DNA of 64,000 nucleotides. It comes from Lepraria neglecta. Its lineage: Eukaryota; Ascomycota; Lecanoromycetes; Lecanorales; Stereocaulaceae. Of the stretch, positions 11,330-22,522 are shown one piece after another. Position 1 is the first letter of the stretch; each line of letters opens with the position of its first letter. Both the position numbers and the translations under genes were made by a program. The notes under the pieces were generated by a model, which worked only from the letters and a program-made list of their open reading frames with translations, ran no database searches and had not been told where the DNA came from. The stretch covers positions 4,588,001 to 4,652,000 of the forward strand of contig CM065650.1 in assembly GCA_033220425.1 (NCBI GenBank). Direction: 5' to 3'.

Positions 11330-12223
11330 TTAGTCTCTCAAAAACTCCTTGATATGCTTCAGCAATACCTCCGGAACCTCCTCCGGGATATAATGCCCGC
11401 AATCCACAGTCTCCCCATCCACCACCCCTTCGCTCACCTTCCTCCACTCCGCTAATGCATCAAACTGTTTCTCAATCACCCCCGACTTCCCCCACAGCAC
11501 CCTCAACGGACACTTTATCTTCCTTCCCTGTTCCACATCCTTCTTCTGCTCCTCCAAATCAATCGACGCAGCGGCCCTATAATCCTCACACATCCCATGC
11601 ACCGTCTCCTCATCCCCCATCTGCTCCACATAACTCTGCAAAGCCTCTTTATCAAATACTTCAATTCCAACCCCATACCTCCCTCCCATCGTATTCTCAA
11701 TCCAACTCCGCGGACTCGTAACCATCAAAATCTCCGGCAATGGCGCCTTCTGAATCAGAAAAAACCAATGCCAATAAGCGCTCGCGAACGCAAAGTCCGT
11801 CTTGTTATACATAGCCAACGTGGGACATGTATCCAAAAACATCGCTTTCATCACCCGCTCGGGGTACTCAACGCACAATTTATGCGCAACCCTAGCACCC
11901 CTATCATGCGCACAGATATAGAACTTCTCATACCCCAAGTGCGTCATTACTGCCACGCAATCAGCCGCCATGGCGCTCTTGCTATACTCTTTATGTCCTT
12001 CCCCGCCTTCAGGTTTCGATGATTTTCCATAGCCACGGAGGTCGAGGAGGATCACGGTGTATTGGGATGTTAGGGAGGGCGTGACGAGGTGCCAGATATT
12101 GAGGCTTTGAGGGAAACCGTGGAGGAGGAGGAGGGGTGGGCCAGTGCCCGCGCTCAGGGTGTGGATTTTTACGGTGGGGGAGGTGGATGTGGAGATTGTT
12201 TGGGGGGTGAAGGTGGGGAACAT
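11330..12223 (-). CDS. alpha/beta hydrolase, haloacetate dehalogenase/epoxide hydrolase-like, 297 aa
   Basis: Single-exon alpha/beta hydrolase. After a short N-terminus come the oxyanion-hole motif LLLLHGFPQS, LLDLRGYGKS and the nucleophile elbow YICAHDRGARVAHKL. Asp in the HDRG elbow is the nucleophile in fluoroacetate dehalogenases and epoxide hydrolases. YWHWFFLIQ carries the His-Trp pair that binds halide in fluoroacetate dehalogenases, and the C-terminal CGHYIPEE provides the catalytic His. The chosen Met is the first one close to the domain; an upstream in-frame Met at 12430 would add 69 proline-rich residues with no family counterpart. It could hydrolyse haloacids or epoxides; the substrate is not determinable here. 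The gene is convergent with the GT34 gene. Confidence 0.82.
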   Translation of the reverse strand: MFPTFTPQTISTSTSPTVKIHTLSAGTGPPLLLLHGFPQSLNIWHLVTPSLTSQYTVILLDLRGYGKSSKPEGGEGHKEYSKSAMAADCVAVMTHLGYEKFYICAHDRGARVAHKLCVEYPERVMKAMFLDTCPTLAMYNKTDFAFASAYWHWFFLIQKAPLPEILMVTSPRSWIENTMGGRYGVGIEVFDKEALQSYVEQMGDEETVHGMCEDYRAAASIDLEEQKKDVEQGRKIKCPLRVLWGKSGVIEKQFDALAEWRKVSEGVVDGETVDCGHYIPEEVPEVLLKHIKEFLRD

Positions 12224-12678
12224 TGTGGATGGTGGGAAGAGATTCAATGGTTCTGCTGGAGCTGGCGGAGGTGGTTTGATTCTTGGGGTGCGCAATTGCT
12301 CATGAATGAATAATTTAGATATGACGCCTCGCACAGAAGGCAGGAAGCTGATCAATGTGACGCCCTCATGACATCGAAAATGACGCGCATCGGAGATAAT
12401 ACGGATGTAACAGAGCCCGCAATTTGACAAGTTCGAAACTCCACTTCGCTGTTAAGATATATTCCATATCTCCAACTCCTTGCAATTCGAAAACAGTGTG
12501 CATCTAACTCAGGCTGTCAGTACAAACACCCTATAATTTTGATACCCGAACTTTCGACCGAGAGTATCTGCTTGCAAGAAGCCCCAATTCCGACTTATCT
12601 ATTCAGTCACCCACGAGCTACTTTCTAATACGGACAAAGAGACGGTGGACCTACGAGATACTTTACTTGCGAGGTACG

Positions 12679-13410
12679 ATGACGCTGACAAGTCCCTCGC
12701 CAACCAGACTCGATCATCTCCCGACAGAGCTTGTGACCTTGATCTCCCAATGTCTACCACCCAGCAGCCTCCTCTCCCTCCGCTACACCTGCCGCCGCTT
12801 CAATCTCCATTTCTCCATCACCGTCAAAACGCTGTTCTCACGCTCCTATACTCCGCAGTCCGACCAATGGCTGCTTTTCCTTTGCATGTTAGAAAGAGAC
12901 CATCGAATCCGCCAGCTCGTTTGCTGTAAATGCTACAAACCCCACCATGTCTCACAGTTCTCAGATGAAGAACGGCTACAGTGTCCCAACGTCCGGAAAT
13001 GCCTGGGGTTTGAGGGTAAGCTCTGGGTATGTCCTCACAAGCGATGGACCTTTGCCGAAGTGCAGGAGCTGCGGAAGGGTGATCAACTGAAAGTCTTTCA
13101 CCCAAGTCTTTGGCCCGTGGAGCCTTGTCAGTGTCTAAAGGATGGGATGTTCCTGCATTTTATGTTTATGCATGTCGAGGCTTCGAAGGCTGGTGTGGTT
13201 GAAAAGAGGGTGAAGAAGGCGTTGGGGCTGCAGAGGAGTAGGAAGTGCGAGCATATGCGTTTGAGAGAGCCGGCGAGGAAGTGTTTCCAGCATGACGACT
13301 GTGCGAACTTGGGCTGTGGTAACACGGAGTTCAGGTGCCGGTTGTGCGTTGAGCCTGGTGCATTTGTTGATAAGAGAGTTGTGGGTAGCATTGATTACTG
13401 GGACATGTGA
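12679..13410 (+). CDS. F-box protein with Cys-rich C-terminus, 243 aa
   Basis: The N-terminal LDHLPTELVTLISQCLPPSSLLSLRYTCRRF is a textbook F-box (Skp1-binding) pattern, so the protein is probably a substrate adaptor of an SCF ubiquitin ligase. The rest has paired cysteines (LVCCKCYKPHH; CPNVRKCLGF; CPHKRW; PCQCLKDG; KCEHMR; FQHDDCANLGCG; CRLCVEPG) suggesting zinc-binding loops, a layout common in small fungal F-box proteins. A second in-frame Met at 12667 (MRGT) is also possible; the chosen one leaves the F-box within the first 20 residues. Intronless. The target is unknown. Confidence 0.75.
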   Translation: MTLTSPSPTRLDHLPTELVTLISQCLPPSSLLSLRYTCRRFNLHFSITVKTLFSRSYTPQSDQWLLFLCMLERDHRIRQLVCCKCYKPHHVSQFSDEERLQCPNVRKCLGFEGKLWVCPHKRWTFAEVQELRKGDQLKVFHPSLWPVEPCQCLKDGMFLHFMFMHVEASKAGVVEKRVKKALGLQRSRKCEHMRLREPARKCFQHDDCANLGCGNTEFRCRLCVEPGAFVDKRVVGSIDYWDM

Positions 13411-13609
13411 GGTCTTTCAGAGATCCGAAGCTTATGAATCAAAGTAGGAAGATAGTGGCGCCCAAGCTAAACATCCGAACAATGCTTGGATATACGCGAA
13501 GGCCGACAACGCCGCACTAGAGGCTCAAACACAAAACCAAAAACGCCCTATCACCGCTCATCACGCACCCATATGAATAAATGGCGCCCAAATCAACGGC
13601 TCATCAATA

Positions 13610-14520
13610 TACAGTACTAAGACATTAAAATTTACCTATTCGGTTACCCCTGACTACCCGCAAAATCGGCCCCATAACAAATGCTCCAGGGCCAAAACAT
13701 AGGCTTCTATCCCCAAAAGAACACCGCTATTATATCAAAATGGGGTTATTAAGACACCTACACCCCCAGACCCGGCATGAAATTGTCCGGGCCCATAAGA
13801 ATCGCGTCCCCCTGACCCAAATCGCCGAGAATATGCCCTTAAACTACGACACGGTACGCTATACCTGGAAATTACGCTATTTTAGGGCTGATTCAGGGAA
13901 GGATATACCCTACGGTAGGCCCCGAAAGATTACCGAAGCCTAAGATCGAGACCTATGTAAGAAAACACGCCAAAACCCTTGGGCGACCCTTCGAATACTC
14001 GAAGCCCAAAGCCCCCTAGAACGCAGGACTATTTCAAGGCGATTATCCGAGTTTGGCGGGGACTTTAAGAAGCACCGGGCGGTATACCGGCCCCTACTTA
14101 AAGCTATTCATATCTCTAAGAGGTGGTGTTTCTCGCAGGCAAATTCAGAGGAGCCGGAGGAGCAATAGGGGCGTGTTTAGTGGACCGATGAGTGTACGGT
14201 AGGACTAGGCCCTGGGCACTCCGAGCTGCTACTCATAGGGGGAAGCGCTGAGGCCCGGAAGGCAGCCCTAAAGCAGGCAATCATTGAGGCATTAGAGACG
14301 TTGCCAGAGCGTAAACCATACCTGATCCTAGCGCTATGTGAGTCCTTCCGGGAGCGACTCCAGGCCGGAGAAAAGGCCCAAGGAGGTAAAACGAAGTATT
14401 AGCAGCCTATAATAGGGCCTATAGATAGCTGGTTCTAGGGTAGTAAGTCCCCATAAGGGCAATAAATCGATTTTCTGCCTGCCAAGCCGGGATCGGTAAA
14501 TTTTAATTTCACCCGATTTT
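13610..14520 (+). mobile_element. Tc1/mariner-type transposon remnant, N-terminal half of transposase
   Basis: An open frame starting at 13740 reads MGLLRHLHPQTRHEIVRAHK and continues PLTQIAENMPLNYDTVRYTW, the tandem helix-turn-helix of fungal Tc1-type transposases, then GRPRKITEA. The same frame runs on after a TAA as NPWATLRILEAQSPLERRTI...KRWCFSQANSEE and, past a TAG, VWTDEC, which carries the first catalytic Asp. The C-terminal DDE half is missing. A 13-bp inverted pair, ATTAAAATTTACC at 13624-13636 and its complement at 14495-14507, may mark decayed terminal repeats, but outer ends are not exact. The stops are of the TAA/TAG type expected from C-to-T decay (RIP-like). It abuts the truncated end of the NRPS fossil. 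Confidence 0.65.
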
Positions 14521-14789
14521 TGTACGACTTGGAATCACTCGTTTGTACTTACAGTCTCACGATGTCAAAATACAGGTTCTTCAACAAGCCTTCCCACTCA
14601 TTGTAGACTGGTGCGGGGTCCAAGACGCCTTTTAATTGGACGCAAGAGCATAGCATAGCCGGTTGTCTGGGCTGGGGTAATGAATTACCCCGGATTTTGT
14701 CAAGACGCGCTACAGTACCTAGCTCTAGGCTGTCTCGTTTGGCTACTGGTTCCGTCGGCCCTATAAGAATTCAGACAGTAGTCGTTAAG

Positions 14790-17700
14790 TTAGAAAGGTT
14801 TCTTACCATAGGAATTTACTACATGGATCCTAGACGCCCATGTCTGGAACAGTGTTCTCGTTGCAGGTTCTCCTGTTAAGACAAGGTTTTGGAGATGTGG
14901 CAGCTTATCCGGATCTAACATTGACGCCACCGAGGACGTGAGGTTCACGTGCGTAGACCTGGATGCAAGGAGCAATCCGGGAAGGTCATTCATGGTCGAT
15001 TCCTGATTTGATAAGCACAAAACAACTCCGGCGGAAAGGCCCCCTAAAATATCAGTAATGATAACATCGAAAGAGTAGTTGGCGAAAGAAAAGATGCGAC
15101 TCTTCCGATCGTATCGATACGCCTTCACCATTGCGTCTGCGTATCCTGCGACTTGGCGATGCGGCATGATCACGCCTTTCGGGACTCCAGTCATCCCGCT
15201 AGTGAATAGGATCATGGCAGGGTCATCGGGCTGACAGGAGAACTCTGGCAGAGAAACACAATCCGAGCACAGCCAGCTCAGAATGTCCTCCATGTATAGA
15301 AGACGCCCGGTCGGAGAGAAATGTCCCCCATATGCCTCGAACAGAATTACAAGCTGTGGGATTGCTTCCTGCATAAGAAGTTCAATGCGCTCATCTGGGC
15401 TGCCAAAACGGAGGGGGATACATATTGCCCCAAGCCTGAGCAGGGATAGCATGATGGCGATTGTGGCTGGAGACTTATCCATGTACAAGGCGACTCTGTC
15501 TCCACCTCGAATCCCTTTCATGTGAAGATACCGAGCTCCATGTTCTGCTCTTCCGAGGAGGTCCCCGTAGCTTAGGGTCTCGTGGCGCTCATCCGTGTAG
15601 AATTCGATGGCAGTTTTTTCGGATCTCTGGCGCTCTTGGCAAGCGAAAAGCTGCCATACTGTAACGTTTGGCTGCTGAGGTGTCGGTCCGCGACTAAAAT
15701 CTTCCACTTGTCGCTGGGCATTTGGGTTCAACATGGCCAGATCTCCGATCCTGATGCCGCTAGCGCCATCTTTACTATATACCCATCCCAAGGCTGCGGC
15801 AAAGGCCGCAAAGATATTTTCCAAAATTTCCCGTGAGAGATGCTCGCCATGTAACATAGCAGACACGTGTAGTCGTCCTGAGTCGTTGTTGCTCACCATG
15901 ACATTAAGGGGTATATCTGTCGTCTCCTTAGCTTCCACCATTTTGGTCTGGAGCCCGGCTAGAAGACGGACTGCAGTTGGTTGGAGAGTGAGAGAGCTTC
16001 TCTTTGACGATTTTGGCAATGCTCCGTAAGTTGGGGTTGCGGAAGACTTGGCCTAGGGTAAGTGAGATGCCGAGAGTTGTCTGTATATCTTTGATAAAAC
16101 CCATGAAATCAAGAGACGTTAGGCCGTAATATCTTAGGTCGTCCGTGATGGATGGTTTGTTACCGAAAAATCGAGCTGCCACAATTGTGGCAAGCACATT
16201 GTCAAGACCCATGGCCGTACTGATAGCACTGCCAATAGGGTGTGTCACACCGTCGGGATTAGAGTGAAGAGAAGCTTCAACGATTTTGGAAAGCCCTCGC
16301 TCGTCGACTTTCCCGCTTGGATTTAGCGGTATAGGCGATATCACGACGAATTTCGGGATCATGTACGACGGCAGCATTGCTCGGCAAGCGGAATATAGAT
16401 CCTTGACTAGCGTAGGATCGTCGACTAGCGCTGCTGTCAACCTGCTATAGCTCTTCTCCTTGCTCACGAAGCCATATATTCTCATCTGACCTGCTGAGTC
16501 CCCGATTGGAAGCACGAAAAACTGAATGGGAAACTCGGCTAGCACTGTGCGTGTTTACCCGCTGGCCATTGATTTTGACTACAGAGTCTCGACGGCCGTG
16601 GAAGATGAGCTCGCCAGGTTCGGTAAGTTTACCGTAGTCCCCGGTAGCGTACATGAAATCCCCTTTAAGGTTGAGCTCTGAGTTAAATGATGCTGCTAGG
16701 TGAAAGAACCTGCTTGTGCCGGTCTTGTTGTTCAGATAACCCAAAGCTACACTATCGCCCGAGGCGTAAATCTCGCCCTCGATGCCTGTAGCCACAGAAT
16801 GCCCTGAGCCATCCAATACATGAATTGACGTATGAGGTGATGCTCTTCCTAGAAGGCTCGGCTCCGAATCGGGGTGCAGGACTGTTGCGATGATAGATGA
16901 TGCCTCACAGGGACCTGCTACCGCGTCACTACCTCAAGAGTATGAGAATTGTGCCGTGAACTATACCATAGAGATTGATCAGAACGACTTTGCTGCTCCA
17001 GTCTCTGATTATGGCTTTAGTCACCGGCTCTCCGCAAGTTACCATATACCTCAAAGGGGTTGTTACATCGCAGTCAAGAAAAGAAATGATACTTGGGGTA
17101 AGATGAACCACGTTCGCTGCCATTTTGTCAATCCATTCAGGCAGATTCGAGGTTAACTTATCATTCGATACCTGGCAAAGCACGGCACCGTTAAACACAG
17201 CACACAAAATGTCTAGCAAGTGGAAATCGAACGTGCACCGCGCAAATTGAAGTATCCGAGACGTGGGACTGGTATTCTCCATTCACGATAGTAGTCGCAC
17301 GGGCTCGATCAGATTTCGATGTGAGAGCATGACACCCTTGGGTCGTCCAGTGCTCCCAGAAGTGAAGAGAACTGCGGCTAGATCGCATGGATGCATCGTT
17401 TCCGTGGCTGGAACTAGCAGGCTTGCCCGTTGTTCTAACGGCTCTCCAAGGCAAGCAAATGGATCGAAGTACTCGAGCTTTGCGTCGTTCACCTCCCTGA
17501 ATCGGTGCTTGGATTCGTTTTCAGTAACAACTAGCCCTCCCTCAACAAAAGAAACAATGCTGCAAAGTCCAGTATCCGGGATCCCAGCATCTAGTGGGAC
17601 ATATACGGCTCCAAGTTTAACAATTGCAAGGATGACGCAGATTTGCTAGATGGATCGTGGGAGAAGTACAGGCACCAGTTGGCCGCGCTGAACGGTACCA

Positions 17701-17945
17701 TGGAGTTTCAACACCATAAAGTCCACCATCCCTCCAAGGTCTTGATAGCTCACCCTTCTGGAGCATTCAAACTGGATCGCCGTCCCCTCTGGACAGCTTA
17801 GGATACAATCTTCGAACAGCCCCGAGACAGTTTCCACGGACGAAGCTGACTTAGGATAGGGGAATCCATTCTGCGCCAAAGACGCCATGGTGCGCTTGAT
17901 TTGCTCCTCGGTTCCAAGGAAATCATGGGATCGATATCTGGCCAA
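14790..17945 (-). pseudogene. NRPS-like gene fossil (A-T-[C remnant]-A fragment)
   Basis: Remnant of a non-ribosomal peptide synthetase. Reading on the minus strand from 17945: an adenylation domain (AVLFTSGSTGRPKGVMLSHR core A3 near 17380; YATGDYGKL core A7 near 16630; GKVDERGL near 16310), then a thiolation domain (LRYYGLTSLDFMGF near 16120, with the Ser that carries phosphopantetheine). About 60 residues follow that look like the tail of a condensation domain, then a second adenylation domain (MILFTSGMTGVPKGVIMPHR near 15200) that ends at the NSYG motif near 14800. The gene is broken: about four interruptions of the frame, most of the condensation domain gone, and the second module cut off at its 3' end next to the Tc1-like remnant. 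The lost product cannot be inferred. Treated as a fossil. Confidence 0.8.
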
Positions 17946-18114
17946 GGATGCTGATAGTGTAAAGAAGAACCATAAAGAACCAGAAAGAACAGCAGCCTCG
18001 GCAGCTCTTTATCCCAGATCCTGTCATGACCCTTCCGGGCTTGGCATAGGGCTGAATATTGGATATCAACACCATTGTACCAGCGCCATTAGGAATCGAA
18101 CCTAATACCATTAA

Positions 18115-19522
18115 GTATCAACCTGGAACCAACCGGCAAAAAGTCGCACCCCCCTGCCACTAAACCCGATCAAGCATTGGCAAGTGTATAAATACCGATC
18201 TCCGGCACTAGTCCTCGATTTTTGGCGCCAAATCTAGAAATAAACATTGGTTGCAACATGCATAGGTATATCAATTTTGCAGCGGTTCCCACCAAATTTC
18301 ATGTATATAGCCATTGATATCTTAATTTGTCTCCGTCGGATCACCTAGCTGAATGAATAAGGTCTGCACCGGGGGCAAAGCCTCCAAATCAGACGCTTTT
18401 CGCCCTGAAAGTCGATATCTCAGTGCCAATTGGCTTATACTCCTTCCTCATCGCTATTCAGCATATATAGCTACTCCCAGCACTGTCTATTACGTCGACA
18501 GTAAGGTATTTTACTCTTACCATACTGCTACTTGACCTTAGAGACACATAGCTTCTGCTTTTTAGCAATATTGCCAGATATCTCCTCTATAGCCTTGCGT
18601 TTATAAGAAGGTCTCGCAGCCTTGCGATCTTTGCAGGGCTTGAATCGTTGTTTGACTGGAAGCTTCTCCCAGTAGTACTCAGGGCGCCAGACCGCCTAAT
18701 CAACTAGCTAAGACACTGGTTCTGTGCGTCTATAAGTGCGAGATCTTTAAATAAACTTAATAGCAATAGATCGCTGAAAGTCTGTATACTTCATCTGTCT
18801 AAATTTCTCAGCCCGGTAACAAATATAGTAGATTCTGAATATATTAACTATAGAGGTAGATATAATGAAGATAAAAAGAGCAACCTAATAGCGTAGATTA
18901 CGTCGTTTATCTTCATATTCATGGATCATTTACGCCATTCGGTCAATATATATATTGTACTCGTGGACGATCCACGGCACTGGAAGAGCTTCGTTCCATT
19001 TGATTCGGGGGTCTTATTTATCTTCTTCTGGGATTGTTTCCCACGATTTCGGTGGGATACCGTGCCTTTTTTTTGTCTTTTTCTTGGAAGGGTCTCTCTA
19101 CCACCGATCCGCCTTGATATTGGTAAACAGTGTGACCTGATCAAGCATATAGGATGTAATGAAGATGCTGAATAGCTCGTAGGGCGTAGGATCCTCCCAG
19201 GGAAGCTCAGTAGCTGGTTCTCGGTACTCAATAGGGATCCGATTGTGTGTTGATACATGCTTGTTTTCCACCTCTTCCAAAATATTTGCTAAGGAGCGCT
19301 TCCTATAGGCCGCTTTTTCTTTTCCGCTCTAGGGAGCTCGTCTGAGGGACCCTCTATCTTAAATTCGTCGACGCGTATTGTTTAAATAAATGGGAGTAGA
19401 TATTTAGTAAATTAATTGACTATGTAGTCGCAACTGCATGCAGAAAACTCCTTAGGAGCATGCACAGCCTTATAGGGCTTAGTGCCCGAAGGGGTGCGAC
19501 TTTCTGCCGGTCAACGGGATAC
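18115..19522 (-). mobile_element. piggyBac-type DNA transposon remnant, 1408 bp, TTAA flanks
   Basis: TTAA stands immediately outside both ends (18111-18114 and 19523-19526), and the ends begin GTATC...GATAC. The inverted similarity extends about 40 bp (both sides share ACCGGCA-AAAGTCGCACCCC or its complement). On the minus strand the frame at 19280-19098 reads ELPWEDPTPYELFSIFITSY then MLDQVTLFTNIKAD, the N-terminal start of the piggyBac transposase domain (DDE_Tnp_1_7). Further on, WNEALPVPWIVHEYNIYIDR (near 18950) and a basic C-terminus RPEYYWEKLPVKQRFKPCK (near 18660) are the later parts. The catalytic centre is deleted and the frames are interrupted by stops, so it is dead but its ends are clean. 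Confidence 0.8.
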
Positions 19523-19526
19523 TTAA

Positions 19527-20002
19527 GACCTTGTGCACGGGCCAAGGCCGCCAAAGATCACAGCCGAGACAGCGTGAAGGGGCTAAATTCTCGTCTGGTT
19601 GATCGACGATAGCGGCCTTGAGATCACGTGTTGTTCTATTGGCTTGGCACTGGTAATAGAGCTATAGAGCTACAGAGCCATATTAGCACGCGCCTTCCAG
19701 GTAGATAGGAGAATTGAACAAGTCAAGAGGATCAATGTAGCACCGGTATTGGAACATTGTGTCCACTTCGTGTGGTGACCAAAATCCATAAAGTGTCCCA
19801 GCGGGGTTTCAGCGGTGGCGGCCTCTTGCGCGATTGCGCGGGTTAATCAAAAGCCGCTATGCGTGCCTATTTCCGGAGCCTGCTAACCGTCAATAGTCGT
19901 CCAACCCCATATTCAACAACCATCTATCTCTATTTCATCCCCACTCACCTTTCTGCTAAACCGCCCACATAGCCCGTGATTTTTCCAGCTCCCACAACTG
20001 CT
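19527..20002. other. intergenic, promoter side of the REI1-like gene
   Basis: Between the piggyBac right flank and the REI1-like start codon. The last 120 bases are pyrimidine-rich with several CATC/TCACC motifs, as is common in fungal 5' leaders. No gene or repeat is recognised. Confidence 0.45.
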
Positions 20003-21045
20003 ATGGACGTCGATACCGTTCCGGGGTCCGCTGCAGCAGGAGCCCCTTCTTGGGCTCGACCTGTCGAGGCTGGTGATATCAATTCCAAAGGTATCGATTC
20101 AACATCTCCGGCAGCTGACCAGGTCCGGTAAGTGCAAATGAATCGCTAGTCTAAGGTTACGCTTCTCATATCCTTGCCAGTGTTCCCGACGAAGAGCGAG
20201 GCGAGATTGAGAGCGACACCTGCGAAGTATCACTTGAGCAGCCTTTTCAGGCGACATGGTGTCTGTTCTGCAATCAGGTCAATTCCGACCTCGACGACAC
20301 TCTCTCCCACATGCTCAAGGTACATGGGCTTTTCATCCCAGATAAGGACCTCCAAGTAGGCATGGAAACTCTCTTATCTTACTGCCATCTCGTCATCTTC
20401 GGCTACTTCGAGTGTCTTTCTTGTGGCACACAACGAAGCAGCGTCAAAGCAGTACAGCAACACATGATAGACAAGGGACACTGCAAAATCGACATCGCGG
20501 AAGGCTCGGAATTCCACGACTTTTTCGGCCCTGAGCTGGGCCGCGAGGACAGTGAGGACGACGCAGCAACCCCAGCAGAACCATCTACTCCCGTTTTCGT
20601 CCAGCCGGACGACACCACTCTCCGTCTATTTTCAGGGAAACTCGTAACCCACCGCTCCGTTGGCAAACCTCGTCCCCAGCGACCCAAACGCCCTGACAAA
20701 GACGGCCTTGATTCCCAGCCCGCCATGTTGGATACACCACTACCGTCATCTCCGCCCACTCCAGCGAGCGCCCTCGACCACTCTACCTCACGCGCGTTAA
20801 CGAGGAGAGCGGAGAGGCGCGCATCCGCCTTCACCAACCAGCTTGTCCACTTGCGCGCAGGCGACCGCTGCAGTCTTGTGCACCTCCCAGCCTCGCATCA
20901 GCGAGCACTACTTGCCACCCAGAAAAAGCAGATGGATAGGTCCAGAAAAGCAGAGAGGAGGATGCAGAGCCGGGTGGAGTCGATGGGGAACAAGACGCTC
21001 ATGAAGCATTTTGTCATGGATGTGCCAGGGCCACCGAACGGCTAG
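20003..21045 (+). CDS. REI1-like C2H2 zinc-finger protein, 329 aa
   Basis: Exons 20003-20127 and 20181-21045 (53-bp intron, GTAAGT donor) give 330 codons including the stop. The core resembles REI1/ZNF622, cytoplasmic pre-60S factors: WCLFCNQ...LSHMLKVHGLFIPD is one C2H2 finger, and FECLSCGTQR...VQQHMIDKGHCKID is the second, including the family signature HGLFIPD and the GHCKI ending. True REI1 proteins also carry N-terminal fingers and are longer. Here the N-terminus is only about 60 acidic residues, so this looks like a divergent paralogue. The C-terminal half is basic/Ser-Pro-rich, ending LMKHFVMDVPGPPNG. A 12-base G run (21154-21165) lies in the 3' flank. Confidence 0.78.
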
Positions 21046-21309
21046 GGTGTGTGCGTCCTTCATTCTTACTGGGCGTGTCTGCGGGAATGCAACCCGGGCA
21101 TGAGCTAATGCGGTCTTGTTGATTTGTTATGAGCAGGTACATCATACTGGGTCGGGGGGGGGGGGAGGGTGAGTCTGCGAGGAACGTCTGACGATCATTG
21201 TTGAGAGTCGTTAACGAACGAGGATTGACTTATTGGGTCGGTGATGCTTTTGATAACTTCAAATGAGAAATGTAGAATACAATTAATTGGTTGGGGAAGT
21301 AAAATAAAG

Positions 21310-22458
21310 CTAAACACCAAGGCGAGCCATATTCTCCAACGCTGTAGCCCTCCAGCTCGGCACAAGGTCCCTGCGCTGATCCCTTGGCGATACCTCCACA
21401 ATAGCACGCACAAAATCCGCCACATTCTGCATCGCCTCCTGCAGCTGAGAAGCGAACGCCGCGTCATCCAGCAGCACGACGCCCCTCTCTTTGCAACGCT
21501 CGGTGAACACCTGTTGGAGCCGCGTCTTCTCCCGCGCGCCCGCATCGCCCGCCTGCCCGGTCCAGAGAAAGGCCCGCCGCGGATTCCACTGCTGGAACGG
21601 CACGACGTCTGAGAACTCCCAGTCCAGAACCGCGGTGATCCTGCTCGACGTCTTGTCGTAGAGCACGTTGGCCCAGTGGAGGTCCTTGTGCGCTAGCCGC
21701 AGCTTCGTGGCGTTGAGCTCGGCGGCGTGCTGGGGTAAAGCGGCTAGGAAGGCCTCGAGGCGGGGGATGTCGGAGCGCATGAAGGCGAGCTTGTCGTGGA
21801 TCGAGATCAGGCGGATGTATTGGCGGATCTGCGCGGACACGTAGTCGACGTAGTTTTGGTAAGGACCGGCGATGTTGAGGCTGGCCACCGTCTCCGTCTT
21901 AGGCCAGAGCTTGAGGTCGGGGACTTGCCAGAATGTCTCGTCCACAATTGGTCCGACCACAATTTTGCCTTGTGCGTTGATGTTGAGACCGCCTATGGCA
22001 TCCCATTCGTAGGCGTGCAGTTGGCCAAGGATGTCGATCAGCTGGTCTAGAATGCCACTGATCTGCTCTTCGTTCAAGGTCGGATAGATGTCGCTCAGAG
22101 TCTCTCCCTCGACGCGAGAGAGTAGCGTATACTCGTGGGCAATGGGGTTGTCGACTGAGGCATCGTACGCTATCACATCTGGGACAGGTATCGTAGTATT
22201 CTTCGAGATCCAGGACATGATGCCAACCTCGTTGGCCGTCTTGATCTGCGGCAGATGATGGCCAGACACTCGAAGGACCAGGTCCGTGTGACTTGCCTTG
22301 TTGTTGAGGGGGAGTGTAATGATGTAGATGGAGTGGTATTCTGCCGTCACGTTGGCGGAGACGATCTTGGAGGCTCTCGGCAGGCCGACAAAAGCCAGCA
22401 GCTCGTTAATTGCATCGTCGGAGATGGGCCCGGGCAGGTGCTCGGCTGGAGTGCCCAT
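21310..22458 (-). CDS. APH-family (aminoglycoside phosphotransferase-like) kinase, 382 aa
   Basis: Single-exon small-molecule kinase of the APH/choline-kinase fold. The catalytic loop reads LRLAHKDLHWANVLYD (His-x-Asp...Asn pattern) at about residues 250-265, and the metal-binding motif is AVLDWEFSDVVPF at about 274-286. The N-lobe shows LVLRVSG with the nucleotide-binding strand and EYTLLSRVEGETLSDIYP as hinge. Fungi have many such proteins with unknown substrates; antibiotic resistance should not be assumed. It is convergent with the REI1-like gene (264-bp gap). Confidence 0.85.
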   Translation of the reverse strand: MGTPAEHLPGPISDDAINELLAFVGLPRASKIVSANVTAEYHSIYIITLPLNNKASHTDLVLRVSGHHLPQIKTANEVGIMSWISKNTTIPVPDVIAYDASVDNPIAHEYTLLSRVEGETLSDIYPTLNEEQISGILDQLIDILGQLHAYEWDAIGGLNINAQGKIVVGPIVDETFWQVPDLKLWPKTETVASLNIAGPYQNYVDYVSAQIRQYIRLISIHDKLAFMRSDIPRLEAFLAALPQHAAELNATKLRLAHKDLHWANVLYDKTSSRITAVLDWEFSDVVPFQQWNPRRAFLWTGQAGDAGAREKTRLQQVFTERCKERGVVLLDDAAFASQLQEAMQNVADFVRAIVEVSPRDQRRDLVPSWRATALENMARLGV

Positions 22459-22522
22459 GGTTGGAAGGATGAGGGATTGGTAAGGGATTGCACGAGATAC
22501 GAGTCGTAGCCTCGAAGTTCAC

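Noticed and set aside
12645-12929. 94-codon plus-strand frame overlapping the F-box gene
   Set aside because: Off-frame reading of the F-box exon; the F-box frame carries all family motifs.
18075-18110. tRNA-like B-box phrase GGTTCGATTCC on the minus strand
   Set aside because: No matching A box, anticodon arm or acceptor stem could be laid out on either side, even when the piggyBac element is set aside. The hairpin is short.
21154-21165. Run of 12 G
   Set aside because: A simple homopolymer in a 3' flank; could be real or a sequencing artefact, with no function implied.
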